A stretch of 64,000 bases of DNA from Oryzomicrobium sp. (GTDB lineage: Bacteria; Pseudomonadota; Gammaproteobacteria; Burkholderiales; Rhodocyclaceae): assembly GCF_021287045.1 (NCBI RefSeq), contig NZ_JAJTBG010000018.1, forward strand, positions 1 through 64,000, read 5' to 3'. The position numbers and the translations under genes were made by a program. Positions 25,336-35,127 of the stretch are shown piece by piece. The notes beneath the pieces are model-generated. The model was not told the origin of the DNA. It made no database searches and saw only the letters and a program-made list of their open reading frames with translations. Each line of letters starts with the position of its first letter. The stretch's first letter is position 1.

Positions 25336-26541
25336 TCACCAGCCCCGGGCACCCCAGATCATGCGCCGGGCGACGAAGTGGCGGGCCGGCGGCACCAGGT
25401 CCAGGGCGAGCAGGCCCAGGCCCCGGGCGATGCGCAGCGGGGCGGCGTCGTTGGAGAAGAGGCGCACGATGCCGTCGGTGAACACGGCGCTGCCGCGCCG
25501 GTCGATCTGGCGGGCGGCGGCGTAGGCCGCCAGCGTCCGGGCTTCCCCCGGGTCCCGGACGGCCAGGCCGTGGGGCGTCAGGGCCTCGGCCAGTTCCCAG
25601 GCGTCGCGCAGGCCCAGGTTGAAGCCCTGGCCGGACACCGGGTGCAGGGTCTGGGCGGTATTGCCGATCCACACTTCCCGCTCCCCCGCCAGGGCACCGC
25701 GCAGGCGCAGGGCCAGGGGAAAGCTGGCCCGGGGGCCGGCGGCGGTGAAGGCGAGGCGGCGGCCAAACTGGGCCTGCAACGCCGCGACGAAGGCCGCGTC
25801 GTCCAGGGCGAGCAGGCGCTCGGCCTTGTCCGGCGGCACGGTGAACACCACCGCCAGTTTGTCTTCCAGGGGCAGCAGGGCCAGGGGGCCGTCCGGGGTG
25901 AAGCGTTCCCAGGCCCGGTTGCCGTGGGGCTGGGCGGTGCTCACCTCGGCGAGCACCGCGTGCTGGCCGTAGTCCTTCACCGATACCGCCGGGTCGTCGT
26001 AGGGCGTGCCCTCGGCGTGCACCAGCAGGCGGGTGGTGCAGGGCAGGGGCAGCTGGCCGTCGCGGTGCAGGGCGAGGCGGCGCTGGCCGTCGGCCACGCT
26101 GCCGTGGTCGGCGACCCGGGTGGTGTCGCGCCAGGCCAGGCCTTCCTGTTCGGCCCGGGCGGCCAGGGCCGTCCACAGGTCGCCGTAGCGCACCACGTAG
26201 CCGAGGGCGGGAACCCCTTCCTCGGCGGCGGTCATCTCGGTGCGGCCGAAGCCGCCGCGCTGGGAGACGTGGATGGTGGTGATCGGCGTGGCGGCCCGTG
26301 CCGGCCAGGCGCCGAGCTGTTCGAGCAGCTGGCGGGTGCCGTGGGACAGGGCCAGGGCCCGGGGATCGGCCCGGGAGGCGTCCCGGGGGCGGGCGTCCAC
26401 CAGCAGGCTGGGCTGGCCGCGGCGGGCCAGGGCCAGCGCCAGGGTCAGGCCCACCGGGCCGGCGCCGGAAATCAGGATGTCGGCGTGCAGTGCGTCGCTC
26501 GCAGCGGCGGTGGCGGCAGGGGTGAGGCGGGTGTCAGCCAT
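25336..26541 (-). CDS. ubiH: UbiH-family FAD monooxygenase of ubiquinone synthesis
   Basis: The protein has 401 residues. The FAD motif is DILISGAGPVGLTLALALARRG. The second FAD motif, IGNTAQTLHPVSGQGFNLGLRDAWELAEAL, contains the conserved (G)D/N-A-A-H/Q-x-x-x-P-x-x-GQG-x-N pattern. The IAGAGP and VRYGDLW segments are typical of UbiH/UbiF/VisC hydroxylases. It is coupled to pepP (8-base overlap), the usual pepP-ubiH order, which favours UbiH over its paralogues. A canonical Asp is replaced (GNTAQ instead of GDAAH). Confidence 0.85.
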   Translation of the reverse strand: MADTRLTPAATAAASDALHADILISGAGPVGLTLALALARRGQPSLLVDARPRDASRADPRALALSHGTRQLLEQLGAWPARAATPITTIHVSQRGGFGRTEMTAAEEGVPALGYVVRYGDLWTALAARAEQEGLAWRDTTRVADHGSVADGQRRLALHRDGQLPLPCTTRLLVHAEGTPYDDPAVSVKDYGQHAVLAEVSTAQPHGNRAWERFTPDGPLALLPLEDKLAVVFTVPPDKAERLLALDDAAFVAALQAQFGRRLAFTAAGPRASFPLALRLRGALAGEREVWIGNTAQTLHPVSGQGFNLGLRDAWELAEALTPHGLAVRDPGEARTLAAYAAARQIDRRGSAVFTDGIVRLFSNDAAPLRIARGLGLLALDLVPPARHFVARRMIWGARGW

Positions 26542-27928
26542 GGGCCATCACCTCCTCGATCTCGGCCACGGTCTTGGGCGGGCTGGTGAGCACGTGGCAG
26601 CCGGCGGCGGTGACGGCCACGTCGTCCTCGATGCGGATGCCGATGTTCCACAGGGCCTCGGGCACCTTGTCCGCCGGGCGGATGTACAGGCCCGGCTCCA
26701 CGGTCAGCACCATGCCCGGTTCCAAGGGCATCCAGTCGCTGCCGCCGCCTTCCACCGGGCGCTTGTAGTCGCCGGCGTCGTGCACGTCCAGGCCCAGCCA
26801 GTGGCCGGTGCGGTGCATGTACCAGGGCTTGTAGGCCTCGCTCTCGATCAGGCCGTCGATGTCGCCGGACAGCAGCTTGAGATCCACCAACCCCTGGGTG
26901 AGCACCCGCAGGGCGGCGGCGTGGGGGTCCTGGAAGGTGGCGCCGGGCTTGATGGTGTCGATGGCGGCCAGCTGGGAGGCGAGCACGATTTCGTAGACGT
27001 CCTTCTGGGCTGGGGAGAAGCGGCCGTTCACCGGGTAGGTGCGGGTGATGTCCGAAGCGTAGCCGGCCACTTCGCAGCCGGCGTCGATCAGCAGCAGATC
27101 GCCGTCCTTGAGGATGGCGTTGTTCTCGACGTAGTGCAGCACACAGGCGTTCTTGCCTCCGGCGACGATGGGCGGGTAGGAGTGGCCGTCGGCCCCGCGC
27201 AGGCGGAAGTCGTGGAACAGCTCGGCCTCGATCTGGAATTCCGCGAGGCCCGGCCGGGTGCGCGCCATGGCGCGGCGGTGGGCCAGACTGGCGATGTCGG
27301 CGGCGCGCTGCATCAGGGCCAGTTCGCTGGCGTCCTTGACCAGGCGCAGGGCGTCGAGCACCTGGCGCAGGTCGCGGATCTCGCCCGGAGCGCGGGTGCC
27401 GGCCCGGCTGCGGGTGCGCACGGTGTTGATGGCAGCGGCCAGGCGCTCGTCCCAGTAACTGTCCACGCCGAGGGTGTGCCACAGGGCCGGCTGGTCGCCG
27501 AGCAGGTCGGGCAGTTGGGCGTCCAGTTCGCCGATGGGGTGGGCCTCGTCCACAGCGAAGGCGCCCTGGGCGGCGGCCGGGCCGTGGCGATAGCCGTCCC
27601 AGATTTCCCGTTCCTCATTCTTCTCGCGGCAGAACAGCAGGCTGCGCCCGCCCTCCGGGTGGGCCGGATCGGCCACCAGCACCAGCACCGCCTCGGGTTC
27701 GCCGAAGCCGGTCAGGTACCAGAAGTAGCTGTCGGCCCGGTAGGGGTAGTGGGTGTCCCGGTTGCGCAGCTTTTCCGGCGCGGTGGGCACCACCGCCACG
27801 CCGCCGCCGGTTGCGGCCATGCGTTCGAGCAGGCGGCGGCGCCGGGCGACGAAGGGGGCTGGGTCGAAGGGCGTGGCCAGGGGGGCGGGATCGAGGGGGG
27901 GCAGGGCGGCGTGGAGAGGAGCGTTCAT
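26534..27928 (-). CDS. pepP: Xaa-Pro aminopeptidase P
   Basis: The protein has 464 residues from the ATG at 27928. The N-terminal domain (FVARRRRLLERM..., DTHYPYRADSYFWYLTGF) is followed by the pita-bread metalloprotease domain. Dimanganese ligands are in LLIDAGCEVAGYASDITRTYPVNG, MHRTGHWLGLDVHD and LEPGMVLTVEPGLYI. It removes N-terminal residues preceding proline. It is first in the pepP-ubiH operon. Confidence 0.93.
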   Translation of the reverse strand: MNAPLHAALPPLDPAPLATPFDPAPFVARRRRLLERMAATGGGVAVVPTAPEKLRNRDTHYPYRADSYFWYLTGFGEPEAVLVLVADPAHPEGGRSLLFCREKNEEREIWDGYRHGPAAAQGAFAVDEAHPIGELDAQLPDLLGDQPALWHTLGVDSYWDERLAAAINTVRTRSRAGTRAPGEIRDLRQVLDALRLVKDASELALMQRAADIASLAHRRAMARTRPGLAEFQIEAELFHDFRLRGADGHSYPPIVAGGKNACVLHYVENNAILKDGDLLLIDAGCEVAGYASDITRTYPVNGRFSPAQKDVYEIVLASQLAAIDTIKPGATFQDPHAAALRVLTQGLVDLKLLSGDIDGLIESEAYKPWYMHRTGHWLGLDVHDAGDYKRPVEGGGSDWMPLEPGMVLTVEPGLYIRPADKVPEALWNIGIRIEDDVAVTAAGCHVLTSPPKTVAEIEEVMAHG

Positions 27929-28063
27929 GGCGCGATTATCGTCCCCTGCGGCGGGCGCGGGGAAGGCGGAAGTGGATTGGGGCCGGGGGCTCGGCATCGC
28001 CTGAGGGCCGCAAGTCGGCCGTGGGGGCGGTTCTGGATGAATGCGTGGGGCCAGTGCTGCCGT

Positions 28064-28858
28064 TCAGGCGGAGCGACCCGCACGGAGTTCGGCATCCAGG
28101 GCGGCCAGACGTTCCGGGGTGCCCACGTCTTCCCAGCGGCCGGCGTGCTGCTCGCCGCTGATGCGCCCCTCGGCCATGGCGGCGCGCAGCAGGGGGGCGA
28201 GCTTGGCCGGGGTCTGGCCGTCCAGCCCGGCGAACAGGGCCGGATGATAGAGGCCGATGCCGGCATAGGTGAGCGCCTGCTCTCCTGGAACCCTAGGACT
28301 GGCGCGGACCTTTTGCGAGGCGGTATCGAGGACGAAATCGCCCTCCGGGTGGTGGGGGGGGTTGGGTACCAGCACCAGGTGGGCCAGTTCGCCCAGGGCG
28401 CCGGAGCGATCCCGGGGCGCGGGGGCGTGTTCGCCCGCAAGCGTGGTACCGGTGCTGCTTGCCGCCGCCAGCCGGGCGGCCAGGGCCGGGGTGCGGGCCA
28501 GGTCCCAGTCGCAATAGACGTCGCCGTTCACCACCAGGAACGGGGCATCCCCCAGCAGCGGCAGCGCCCGGGCGATGCCGCCGGCAGTTTCCAGGGCGCC
28601 GGGTGGTTCGGCGGAGTAGGCCAGGGTGAGTCCCCACTCACGCCCGTTGCCCAGCCGCTGCTCGATCAGCCGGCCCAGGTGGGCATGGTTGATGACCACC
28701 TCGCGGATGCCGGCAGCGGCCAGCCGTTCCAGGTGCCAGACGATCAGGGGCTTGCCGCCGGCCTCCAGCAGGGGTTTGGGGCAGGTGTCGGTGAGAGGGC
28801 GCATGCGCTCGCCGCGGCCGGCGGCGAGGATCATGGCCTTGAGCGCGGGAGCGGACAT
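28064..28858 (-). CDS. murU: MurU, N-acetylmuramate-1-phosphate uridylyltransferase
   Basis: The protein has 264 residues. The nucleotidyltransferase signature is LKAMILAAGRGERMRPLTDTCPKPLLEAGGKPLI, with the metal-binding Asp in VVNGDVYCDW. Adjacent AmgK and the lptD divergence identify it as MurU of the fosfomycin-resistant muropeptide recycling route. It is longer than the usual 223 or so residues because of two loops; one (about residues 180-193, ASQKVRASPRVPGE) coincides with a dispersed repeat copy. Confidence 0.85.
   Translation of the reverse strand: MSAPALKAMILAAGRGERMRPLTDTCPKPLLEAGGKPLIVWHLERLAAAGIREVVINHAHLGRLIEQRLGNGREWGLTLAYSAEPPGALETAGGIARALPLLGDAPFLVVNGDVYCDWDLARTPALAARLAAASSTGTTLAGEHAPAPRDRSGALGELAHLVLVPNPPHHPEGDFVLDTASQKVRASPRVPGEQALTYAGIGLYHPALFAGLDGQTPAKLAPLLRAAMAEGRISGEQHAGRWEDVGTPERLAALDAELRAGRSA
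28285..28308 (+). repeat. Dispersed repeat copy inside murU
   Basis: CCTGGAACCCTAGGACTGGC then GCGG aligns without gaps to the prmC copy, with 20 of the first 24 bases identical. It is translated in a different codon phase from prmC, which argues for a DNA-level repeat rather than a shared protein motif. The GGGTTTGCC end is replaced by ACCTTTTGC. Confidence 0.6.
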
Positions 28859-28867
28859 GGGGCGGCG

Positions 28868-29899
28868 TTAGAAGGTGTAGCCGACCTTGTCCTGGTGGTT
28901 CTCCAGGGTGTCGAGCAGGCGCAGGAAGGGTTTCAGGGCGATGTAGCGCTCGGCGACGCGGCGGGCGTAGCCGAGGAAGCGGGGCAGGTCGGTGAGGTAC
29001 TTCTCCTTGCCGTCCCGGTAGTTGAGGCGGCAGAAGATGCCCAGCACCTTGAGGTGGCGTTGCAGGCCCATCCACTCGAAGGCTCGGTAGAACTCGCCGA
29101 AGTCGTGGTTGAAGGCCTCGCTCACCGGCAGGCCGGCGCGGCGGGCTTCGTCCCAGTAGCGCACGGTCCAGTCGATGACCTGCTCTTCTTCCCAGGACAG
29201 GAAGGCGTCGCGGAACAGGGAGGCCACGTCGTAGGTGATCGGGCCGTAGACCGCATCCTGGAAGTCCAGAATGCCGGGGCCGTTGCCGCCCAGGGGGGCC
29301 ACCATCAGGTTGCGCGGCATGTAGTCGCGGTGCACATACACCTTGGGCTGGGCCAGGGCGGACGCCACCAGCAGATCGCAGGTCTTGGCCAGCACGGCCT
29401 GCTCGGCATCGCTCAGGGTGTGGCCCAGGTGGCGGGCGACGAACCATTCGGGAAAGAGGCCCAGTTCGCGGCGCAGCAGTGCCTCGTCGTAGGCGGGCAG
29501 CACGCCCTCCCGGGAAGCCCCCTGCCAGCGCACCAGGGCGGTGATGGCCTCGCGCATGTACGGATCGGCCTGGGCCGGGGCGAAATCGAAGGTGGCGAAG
29601 TGCTCCAGGTAGGTGGCGCCGCCCAGGTCGGTGAGCAGCAGGAAGCCCCGCTCCAGGTCCTGGGCGAGCACTTCGGGGGCGGTCAGGCCGGCGTCCCGGA
29701 TCAGCCCGGCGACGTGCACGAAGGGGCGGCAATCCTCCTGGGGCGGCGGCGCGTCCATGACGATGCGGGTGGCGCCGTCGGGCAGGGCGATGCGGAAGTA
29801 GCGGCGGAAGCTGGCGTCGGCGGAGGCCGGCACCAGGGTCGGGGCGGGCTGGCCGAGGACGTGGGTCAGCCAGGTGGAGAGGTCGTCGAGGCGGGACAT
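28868..29899 (-). CDS. amgK: AmgK, N-acetylmuramate/N-acetylglucosamine kinase
   Basis: The protein has 343 residues. It has the aminoglycoside-phosphotransferase fold with the catalytic motif VYVHRDYMPRNLMV (HxDxxxxN) and the metal Asp in GILDFQDAVYGPITYDVASLF. With MurU 9 bases downstream, it forms the anomeric sugar kinase / uridylyltransferase pair that recycles MurNAc to UDP-MurNAc. It is divergent from lptD, as in pseudomonads and many betaproteobacteria. Confidence 0.9.
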   Translation of the reverse strand: MSRLDDLSTWLTHVLGQPAPTLVPASADASFRRYFRIALPDGATRIVMDAPPPQEDCRPFVHVAGLIRDAGLTAPEVLAQDLERGFLLLTDLGGATYLEHFATFDFAPAQADPYMREAITALVRWQGASREGVLPAYDEALLRRELGLFPEWFVARHLGHTLSDAEQAVLAKTCDLLVASALAQPKVYVHRDYMPRNLMVAPLGGNGPGILDFQDAVYGPITYDVASLFRDAFLSWEEEQVIDWTVRYWDEARRAGLPVSEAFNHDFGEFYRAFEWMGLQRHLKVLGIFCRLNYRDGKEKYLTDLPRFLGYARRVAERYIALKPFLRLLDTLENHQDKVGYTF

Positions 29900-30022
29900 G
29901 GGCGATGGTCGGCGGAGAAGAGCGGGCGGGGATGGTCGGGCAAGGGGCCGGGCGGTGCGCAGGGCGCCGGCGCAGTGCTGGCGTTTCCAGGCGGCGCGGG
30001 CGTCGGGGCAGCGCCGGTATGG

Positions 30023-30031
30023 TGCTAGAAT
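30023..30031 (+). promoter_or_regulatory. Extended -10 promoter of lptD
   Basis: TGCTAGAAT is an extended -10 with one mismatch in the hexamer, 40 bases before the lptD ATG. It has the same layout as the hemA promoter. Confidence 0.55.
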
Positions 30032-30070
30032 GCGACGATTTTACCATCCGGGCTGACCACGGCCGACCCG

Positions 30071-32689
30071 ATGCGCCCAACCACTTTCCCTTTCCGCCTG
30101 ACCCCGCTTGCCCTCTGCCTGTGCGCCGGAGTGGCGGGGCTCGCCCATGGGGCGCCCCTGGCGCCCTTCGCCGTCGATCCGAGCCTCCTCGGCCTGACGC
30201 CGCCCTCCAATCCGTCCGGTGCGCCGGCGGCCTCTTCCCCGTCTTCCGCCGCCGAGGTGCGCCCGGTAACGACGCCAGAGGTGACGCCGCTGCCCGCGGC
30301 CAGTGCGCCGGCGCCCGCTGCCGCGCCTGCCACGCGTCCGGCCCCGGCGCCGGCGCCGCGCTCCGGTGCCGGCAGCGGAGCGGCCACCGACAACGCCGCT
30401 CCCGCCCCCGCTCCGACGGACACCATGCCCGGCCTGCGCCTGGCGCCGACGCCCCGGCTGGGCGCCATGCCGGAGCCCAAGGGGCCGCTGCCCACCTTCC
30501 TGCTGGCCGACCGCCTGTCCGGCCAGACCGACGTGGTGACCGTGGCCGAGGGCAACGCGGAACTGCGCCGCTACAACAAGACCGTCACCGCCGACCGGAT
30601 GACCTACCAGCATGTGGCCGACGAGGTGGATGCCGAGGGCAACGTGGTCCTGGCCGGCCCCACCGGCACGGTGAGCGGTCCGCTGATGCACTTGCAGGTC
30701 GATTCCCAGGTGGGCTTCTTTACCACGCCCGACTATGTCTTCCGCCAGCAGCGGGTGATCAAGGACAACAACCCCTACGCCATTCCCATTCCGGGCGTGC
30801 CGCGCAACGGTGAGATCCGTCGCAACACGGTGATGCAGGGCTCGGCCGAGCGCATCCTGTTCGAGGGCGAGGACCAGTACCGGCTGGAGAACGCCACCTT
30901 CTCCACTTGCCAGGGCCCCAATCCGGACTGGTACGGCCGCATCGGCGACCTGGGCCTGGACTACGAGCGGGAGGAAGGGGAAGGGCGTAACGCCGTGCTG
31001 TACTTCAAGGACGTGCCCTTCCTGTACGCGCCCCTGATGTCCTTCGGCCTCAACAATCAGCGCAAGTCGGGCTTCCTGGCGCCTACCTTTGGCGCCACCT
31101 CGAACAGCGGCTTCGACTTCGCCCAGCCCTACTACATCAACCTGGCGCCGAACTACGATGCCATGATCACCCCGCGCCTAGTGTCCAAGCGCGGCATGAT
31201 GGTCAATGGCGATTTCCGCTACCTGACGCCGAGCTATAGCGGCGAACTGCAGGCGGAGTACATGCCCGACGACAGCCTCAAAGGCACCAGCCGGCATTCC
31301 TACAACCTGATGCACTTCCAGAATTTTGGCAACGGCCTGACCGGCCGGCTGGATTTGCAGGGGGCTTCCGACGATACCTACTTCACGGATCTGGCCAGCC
31401 GTTTCGCCATTACCTCCCAGACCCAGCTGCTGCGCCGCGGCCTGCTGACCTATTCGGGCGGGTGGTGGGCGGCGACTGCCGCGGTGCAGAGCTACCAGAC
31501 CCTGCAGCCTGACCCCACGGCGCCGGTGGCCAAGCCTTACTCCCTGGAGCCCCAGATCACCCTGACGGCGCGGCGCCCGGATTTCTATTCCACCGACTTC
31601 GCCTTCACTGGCTCCTATTCAGATTTCCGCCATCCGACCCTGGACGAGGGCAAGCGCTTCTATGCCTACCCGACCCTGGCCCTGCCGTTGCAGACCAGCG
31701 GCCTGTTCCTCACCCCCAAGGTGGGCCTGAACATGGCCTCCTACAGCCTCAACCGGCAGCAGACCACGGGCGACTCCTCCGTATCCCGGGCGATCCCGGT
31801 GTTCAGCCTGGACGGCGGGGCAGTGTTCGAGCGGGACACGTCCTTCCGCGGCACCGGCTTCACCCAGACCCTGGAGCCCCGGCTGTTCTACGTGCGCATC
31901 CCCTACAAGGACCAGAGCAATACCCCCTTGTTCGATACCTCGGCGCCGGACATCAACTTTGCCCAGATCTTCACCGAGAACCGCTTTACCGGCGGCGATC
32001 GGGTCGGGGACGCCAACCAGCTCACCGCCGCCGTCTCCTCCCGCCTGATCCGTCCCGACAGCGGGGCCGAGGTGATCAAGGCCATGGTGGGGCAGCGCTT
32101 CTACTTCAGCGACCAGAAGGTCACCCTCAATCCGGGGGACTCCCCGTCCACCGCCCGGCGCGCCGACTGGCTGTTCGCCGTCAACGGCCAGGTGGCGCCC
32201 AACACCACCGCGGACCTGGGCTGGCAGTACAACCCCCGGGATTCCCGTACCGAGCGCTTCTCCACCCAGCTGCGCTACCGGCCGGAAAGCGGCAAGCTGT
32301 TGCAGGTCGCCTACCGGATCAGCCGGGACACGGTGGCTCCCTTCGACACCTCGATCCGCCAGGTTGACGTGGCCGGCCAGTGGCCCCTGGGCGGGCGCTG
32401 GTACGGGGTGGGGCGCTACAACTACTCGACCCTGGACAAGCGCCTGCTTGAAGGTGTCGGCGGCGTGGAGTACAACGGCGGCTGCTGGGTCGCCCGGGGC
32501 GTGGTGCAGCAACTGGCGGTGACGTCTGCCACCCCGGTGCGCGCGTTCTTCTTCCAGCTCGAGCTGTCCGACTTCGCTAGCATCGGTTCCAACCCCCTCA
32601 CCATCCTGCGGCGCAACGTTCCCGGCTATTCGCGCGTGCTGCCGTCCGATGGTTCCGTTCCCGTTCCTGCCTCTCAAGACGCCCTATGA
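30071..32689 (+). CDS. lptD: LptD, LPS-assembly outer-membrane protein
   Basis: The protein has 872 residues. The signal peptide is RLTPLALCLCAGVAGLAHG. An Ala/Pro-rich linker (about 35-125) is unusually long. The OstA/LptA-like beta-jellyroll (TVAEGNAELRRYNKTVTADRMTYQHVADEVDAEGNV) precedes the C-terminal beta-barrel (OstA_C). Cys in FSTCQGPNPDW and near the C-terminus in YNGGCWVARGVVQQ can form the disulfide required for function. It inserts lipopolysaccharide into the outer leaflet with LptE. It is coupled to surA by ATGA. Confidence 0.96.
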   Translation: MRPTTFPFRLTPLALCLCAGVAGLAHGAPLAPFAVDPSLLGLTPPSNPSGAPAASSPSSAAEVRPVTTPEVTPLPAASAPAPAAAPATRPAPAPAPRSGAGSGAATDNAAPAPAPTDTMPGLRLAPTPRLGAMPEPKGPLPTFLLADRLSGQTDVVTVAEGNAELRRYNKTVTADRMTYQHVADEVDAEGNVVLAGPTGTVSGPLMHLQVDSQVGFFTTPDYVFRQQRVIKDNNPYAIPIPGVPRNGEIRRNTVMQGSAERILFEGEDQYRLENATFSTCQGPNPDWYGRIGDLGLDYEREEGEGRNAVLYFKDVPFLYAPLMSFGLNNQRKSGFLAPTFGATSNSGFDFAQPYYINLAPNYDAMITPRLVSKRGMMVNGDFRYLTPSYSGELQAEYMPDDSLKGTSRHSYNLMHFQNFGNGLTGRLDLQGASDDTYFTDLASRFAITSQTQLLRRGLLTYSGGWWAATAAVQSYQTLQPDPTAPVAKPYSLEPQITLTARRPDFYSTDFAFTGSYSDFRHPTLDEGKRFYAYPTLALPLQTSGLFLTPKVGLNMASYSLNRQQTTGDSSVSRAIPVFSLDGGAVFERDTSFRGTGFTQTLEPRLFYVRIPYKDQSNTPLFDTSAPDINFAQIFTENRFTGGDRVGDANQLTAAVSSRLIRPDSGAEVIKAMVGQRFYFSDQKVTLNPGDSPSTARRADWLFAVNGQVAPNTTADLGWQYNPRDSRTERFSTQLRYRPESGKLLQVAYRISRDTVAPFDTSIRQVDVAGQWPLGGRWYGVGRYNYSTLDKRLLEGVGGVEYNGGCWVARGVVQQLAVTSATPVRAFFFQLELSDFASIGSNPLTILRRNVPGYSRVLPSDGSVPVPASQDAL

Positions 32690-34041
32690 TTTCCCTGCTG
32701 TCCGCCCCTTTCCGTATCCGTCAGGCCGGCCGGCTGGCCGTGTTGGCGCTGCTGGCCTGCGCCCCCCTGCTGTCGTCCGGCGCCTCGGCCGCGCCCCGCA
32801 ACGAGCCCAAGGAAGCCGACCGCATCGTGGCCGTGGTCAACGACGAGGTGATCACCGCCAGCGACCTGCGCCAGCGCCTTGACCTCGCCCTGGCCCAGTT
32901 GAAGAGCCGCGGCACCACCTTGCCGCCGCGGGAAGAGCTGGAGCGGCAGATGCTCGAACGGCTGGTGATGGACCGGGTGCAGCTGCAACTGGCCAAGGAT
33001 TCCGGGGTGCGGGTCTCCGACGCCGACCTGGACCAGGCCATCGGCCGCATCGCCGCCAACAACAAGGTGTCGGTGCAGGACTTCCGCGCCATGCTGGAAA
33101 AGGACGGGGTGCCCTATCCCCGCTTCCGCGAGGAAATTCGCAGCGAGATCACCATCTCCCGGCTGCGCGAGCGGGAGGTGGACAACCGCATCACCATTTC
33201 CGACGGCGAGGTGGACAACTTCCTGGCCGGCGAGCAGCAAGGCGGCCCCGCCAGCGGCGAGGAATGGCAGATCGCCCACATCCTGGTCCGCTCCCCCGAG
33301 GGTGCCAGCCCGGAAGCCCTGCAAAAGCTCCAGGCCAAGGCCGCCCAGGCCGCCGAGCGCGCTGCCAAGGGCGATGACTTCGCCCAGCTGGCGGCCTCCT
33401 ACTCCGACGCGCCGGATGCCCTCACCGGCGGCGACCTGGGTTTCCGTACCCCGGACCGCCTGCCCGCCATCTTTGCCCAGGCCGCCGCCCAGCTCAGCCC
33501 GGGCCAGGCCAGCGGCGTGCTGCGCAGCCCGGCGGGCTTCCACGTGATCAAGCTGATCGCCAAGAAGGGCGGCGGCGTCCAGCTGCCACCGGTGGAGCAG
33601 ACCCGGGTGCGCCACATCCTGATCCGGGTGAACGAAGTGGTTTCCGAAGACGAAGCCCGGCGCAAGCTGGCGGCGGTCAAGGAGCGCCTGGAGAAGGGCG
33701 GCGCCACCTTCGCCGAGATGGCCCGCCTCTACTCCCAGGACGGTTCCGCCGCCAAGGGCGGCGATCTGGGCTGGATCTACCCGGGCGACACGGTGCCCGA
33801 GTTCGAGAAGGCCATGAACGAGCTGCCCCCCGGCAAGATCAGCGACCCGGTGCGCAGCCCCTTCGGCTGGCACCTGATCCAGGTCCAGGAACGCCGCGTC
33901 CAGGACGTGTCCGATGAGCGCCGCCGCGCCATCGCCCGCCAGACCCTGCGCGAGCGCCGTGTGGACGACGCCTACCAGGACTGGCTGCGCCAGATCCGCG
34001 ACCGCGCCTACGTCGAGATCCGCCTGGGGAGCGGCGACTGA
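32686..34041 (+). CDS. surA: SurA, periplasmic chaperone / peptidyl-prolyl isomerase
   Basis: The protein has 451 residues. After the signal ([19 protein letters not shown]) comes the N-terminal chaperone domain ([21 protein letters not shown]...). Two parvulin domains follow: [16 protein letters not shown]...[13 protein letters not shown] and [12 protein letters not shown]...[13 protein letters not shown]. It escorts outer-membrane beta-barrels such as LptD. It is in the same operon as lptD and pdxA. Confidence 0.96.
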   Translation: MISLLSAPFRIRQAGRLAVLALLACAPLLSSGASAAPRNEPKEADRIVAVVNDEVITASDLRQRLDLALAQLKSRGTTLPPREELERQMLERLVMDRVQLQLAKDSGVRVSDADLDQAIGRIAANNKVSVQDFRAMLEKDGVPYPRFREEIRSEITISRLREREVDNRITISDGEVDNFLAGEQQGGPASGEEWQIAHILVRSPEGASPEALQKLQAKAAQAAERAAKGDDFAQLAASYSDAPDALTGGDLGFRTPDRLPAIFAQAAAQLSPGQASGVLRSPAGFHVIKLIAKKGGGVQLPPVEQTRVRHILIRVNEVVSEDEARRKLAAVKERLEKGGATFAEMARLYSQDGSAAKGGDLGWIYPGDTVPEFEKAMNELPPGKISDPVRSPFGWHLIQVQERRVQDVSDERRRAIARQTLRERRVDDAYQDWLRQIRDRAYVEIRLGSGD

Positions 34042-35078
34042 TGTCTTCCGGCGCCGCGGCCTCCGCCCCCCTGATCGCCGTCACCAGCGGCGAGCCGGCC
34101 GGCATCGGCCCCGAGCTGTGCGCCCGGCTCGCCCAGGAGCGCTTTCCAGCCCGGCTGGTGGTGCTCGGCGACCGGGACCTGATCGCCGCCCGGGCCCGGG
34201 CCACCGGCCAGGTGGTGGCGATCCGCGACTACGACCCAGCCCAGCCGGCCGGCCGGGCGCCCTTCCCGGGCAGCCTGGAAGTGTTGCACGTGCCCCTGGC
34301 CGCTCCGTCGGAAGCAGGCACCCTCGATGCGCGCAACGGCGCCTACGTGCTGGCCCTGCTCGACCGGGCGCTGGCCGGCTGCGTCTCCGGCGAGTTCGCC
34401 GCCATGGTCACCGCCCCGGTGCACAAGGGCGTGATCAACGATGCCGGCGTGCCGTTCACCGGCCACACCGAATACCTGGCCGAGCACACCGCCACCCCCC
34501 GGGTGGTGATGATGCTCGCCGGCGACGTGGGCGAGGGCGAGGCCCGTCGTCCCCTGCGCGTCGCCCTGGCCACCACCCACCTGCCGCTCAAGGACGTGCC
34601 GGGCGCCATCACTCCGGCCCTGCTGCGCGAGGTCGTCACCATTCTCGACGCCGACCTCAAGCGCAAGTACGGCCTGGCCCGGCCGCGCATCCTGGTCACC
34701 GGCCTCAATCCCCACGCCGGGGAGGACGGCCATCTGGGGCGGGAGGAGATCGAAGTGATCGCCCCGACCCTGGACGCGCTGCGCGGCGAGGGCATCGAGC
34801 TGATCGGCCCCCTGCCCGCCGATACCCTGTTCACCCCCCCGGTGCTGGCGAAGGGAGACGCAGTGCTGGCCATGTACCACGACCAGGGCCTAGCCGTGCT
34901 CAAGTACGCCACCTTTGGCCAGGGTATCAACGTCACCCTGGGGCTGCCGGTGATCCGCACCTCGGTGGACCACGGCACTGCCCTGTCCCTGGCCGGTACC
35001 GGCCAGGCCGATCCGGGCAGCCTGTTCACCGCCGTCGACGAAGCCTGCCGCATGGCCGCCCTCTCCCGGGCCGGCTGA
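34041..35078 (+). CDS. pdxA: 4-hydroxythreonine-4-phosphate dehydrogenase
   Basis: The protein has 345 residues, with its ATG overlapping the surA stop by one base. [18 protein letters not shown] and the metal-binding histidines in [21 protein letters not shown] and [13 protein letters not shown] are characteristic. It acts in the DXP-dependent pyridoxal phosphate pathway, consistent with an Epd-type enzyme at 59003 that would supply 4-phosphoerythronate. Confidence 0.95.
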   Translation: MSSGAAASAPLIAVTSGEPAGIGPELCARLAQERFPARLVVLGDRDLIAARARATGQVVAIRDYDPAQPAGRAPFPGSLEVLHVPLAAPSEAGTLDARNGAYVLALLDRALAGCVSGEFAAMVTAPVHKGVINDAGVPFTGHTEYLAEHTATPRVVMMLAGDVGEGEARRPLRVALATTHLPLKDVPGAITPALLREVVTILDADLKRKYGLARPRILVTGLNPHAGEDGHLGREEIEVIAPTLDALRGEGIELIGPLPADTLFTPPVLAKGDAVLAMYHDQGLAVLKYATFGQGINVTLGLPVIRTSVDHGTALSLAGTGQADPGSLFTAVDEACRMAALSRAG

Positions 35079-35127
35079 CTCCTCAATCCCGATTTCCGGC
35101 GGCGCCGTCCAGGCGCCGTCTTCGCCC

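Noticed and set aside
27926-27939. GATAAT just upstream of the pepP ATG, suggesting a leaderless transcript
   Set aside because: No -35 element or TG extension, and the hexamer alone is too weak to claim a leaderless start.
26240-30028. A 1262-codon open frame on the plus strand
   Set aside because: It is antisense to ubiH, pepP, murU and amgK, all clear family members. Its translation is Gly/Val/Gln/His-rich low-complexity, the usual product of reading high-GC genes backwards.
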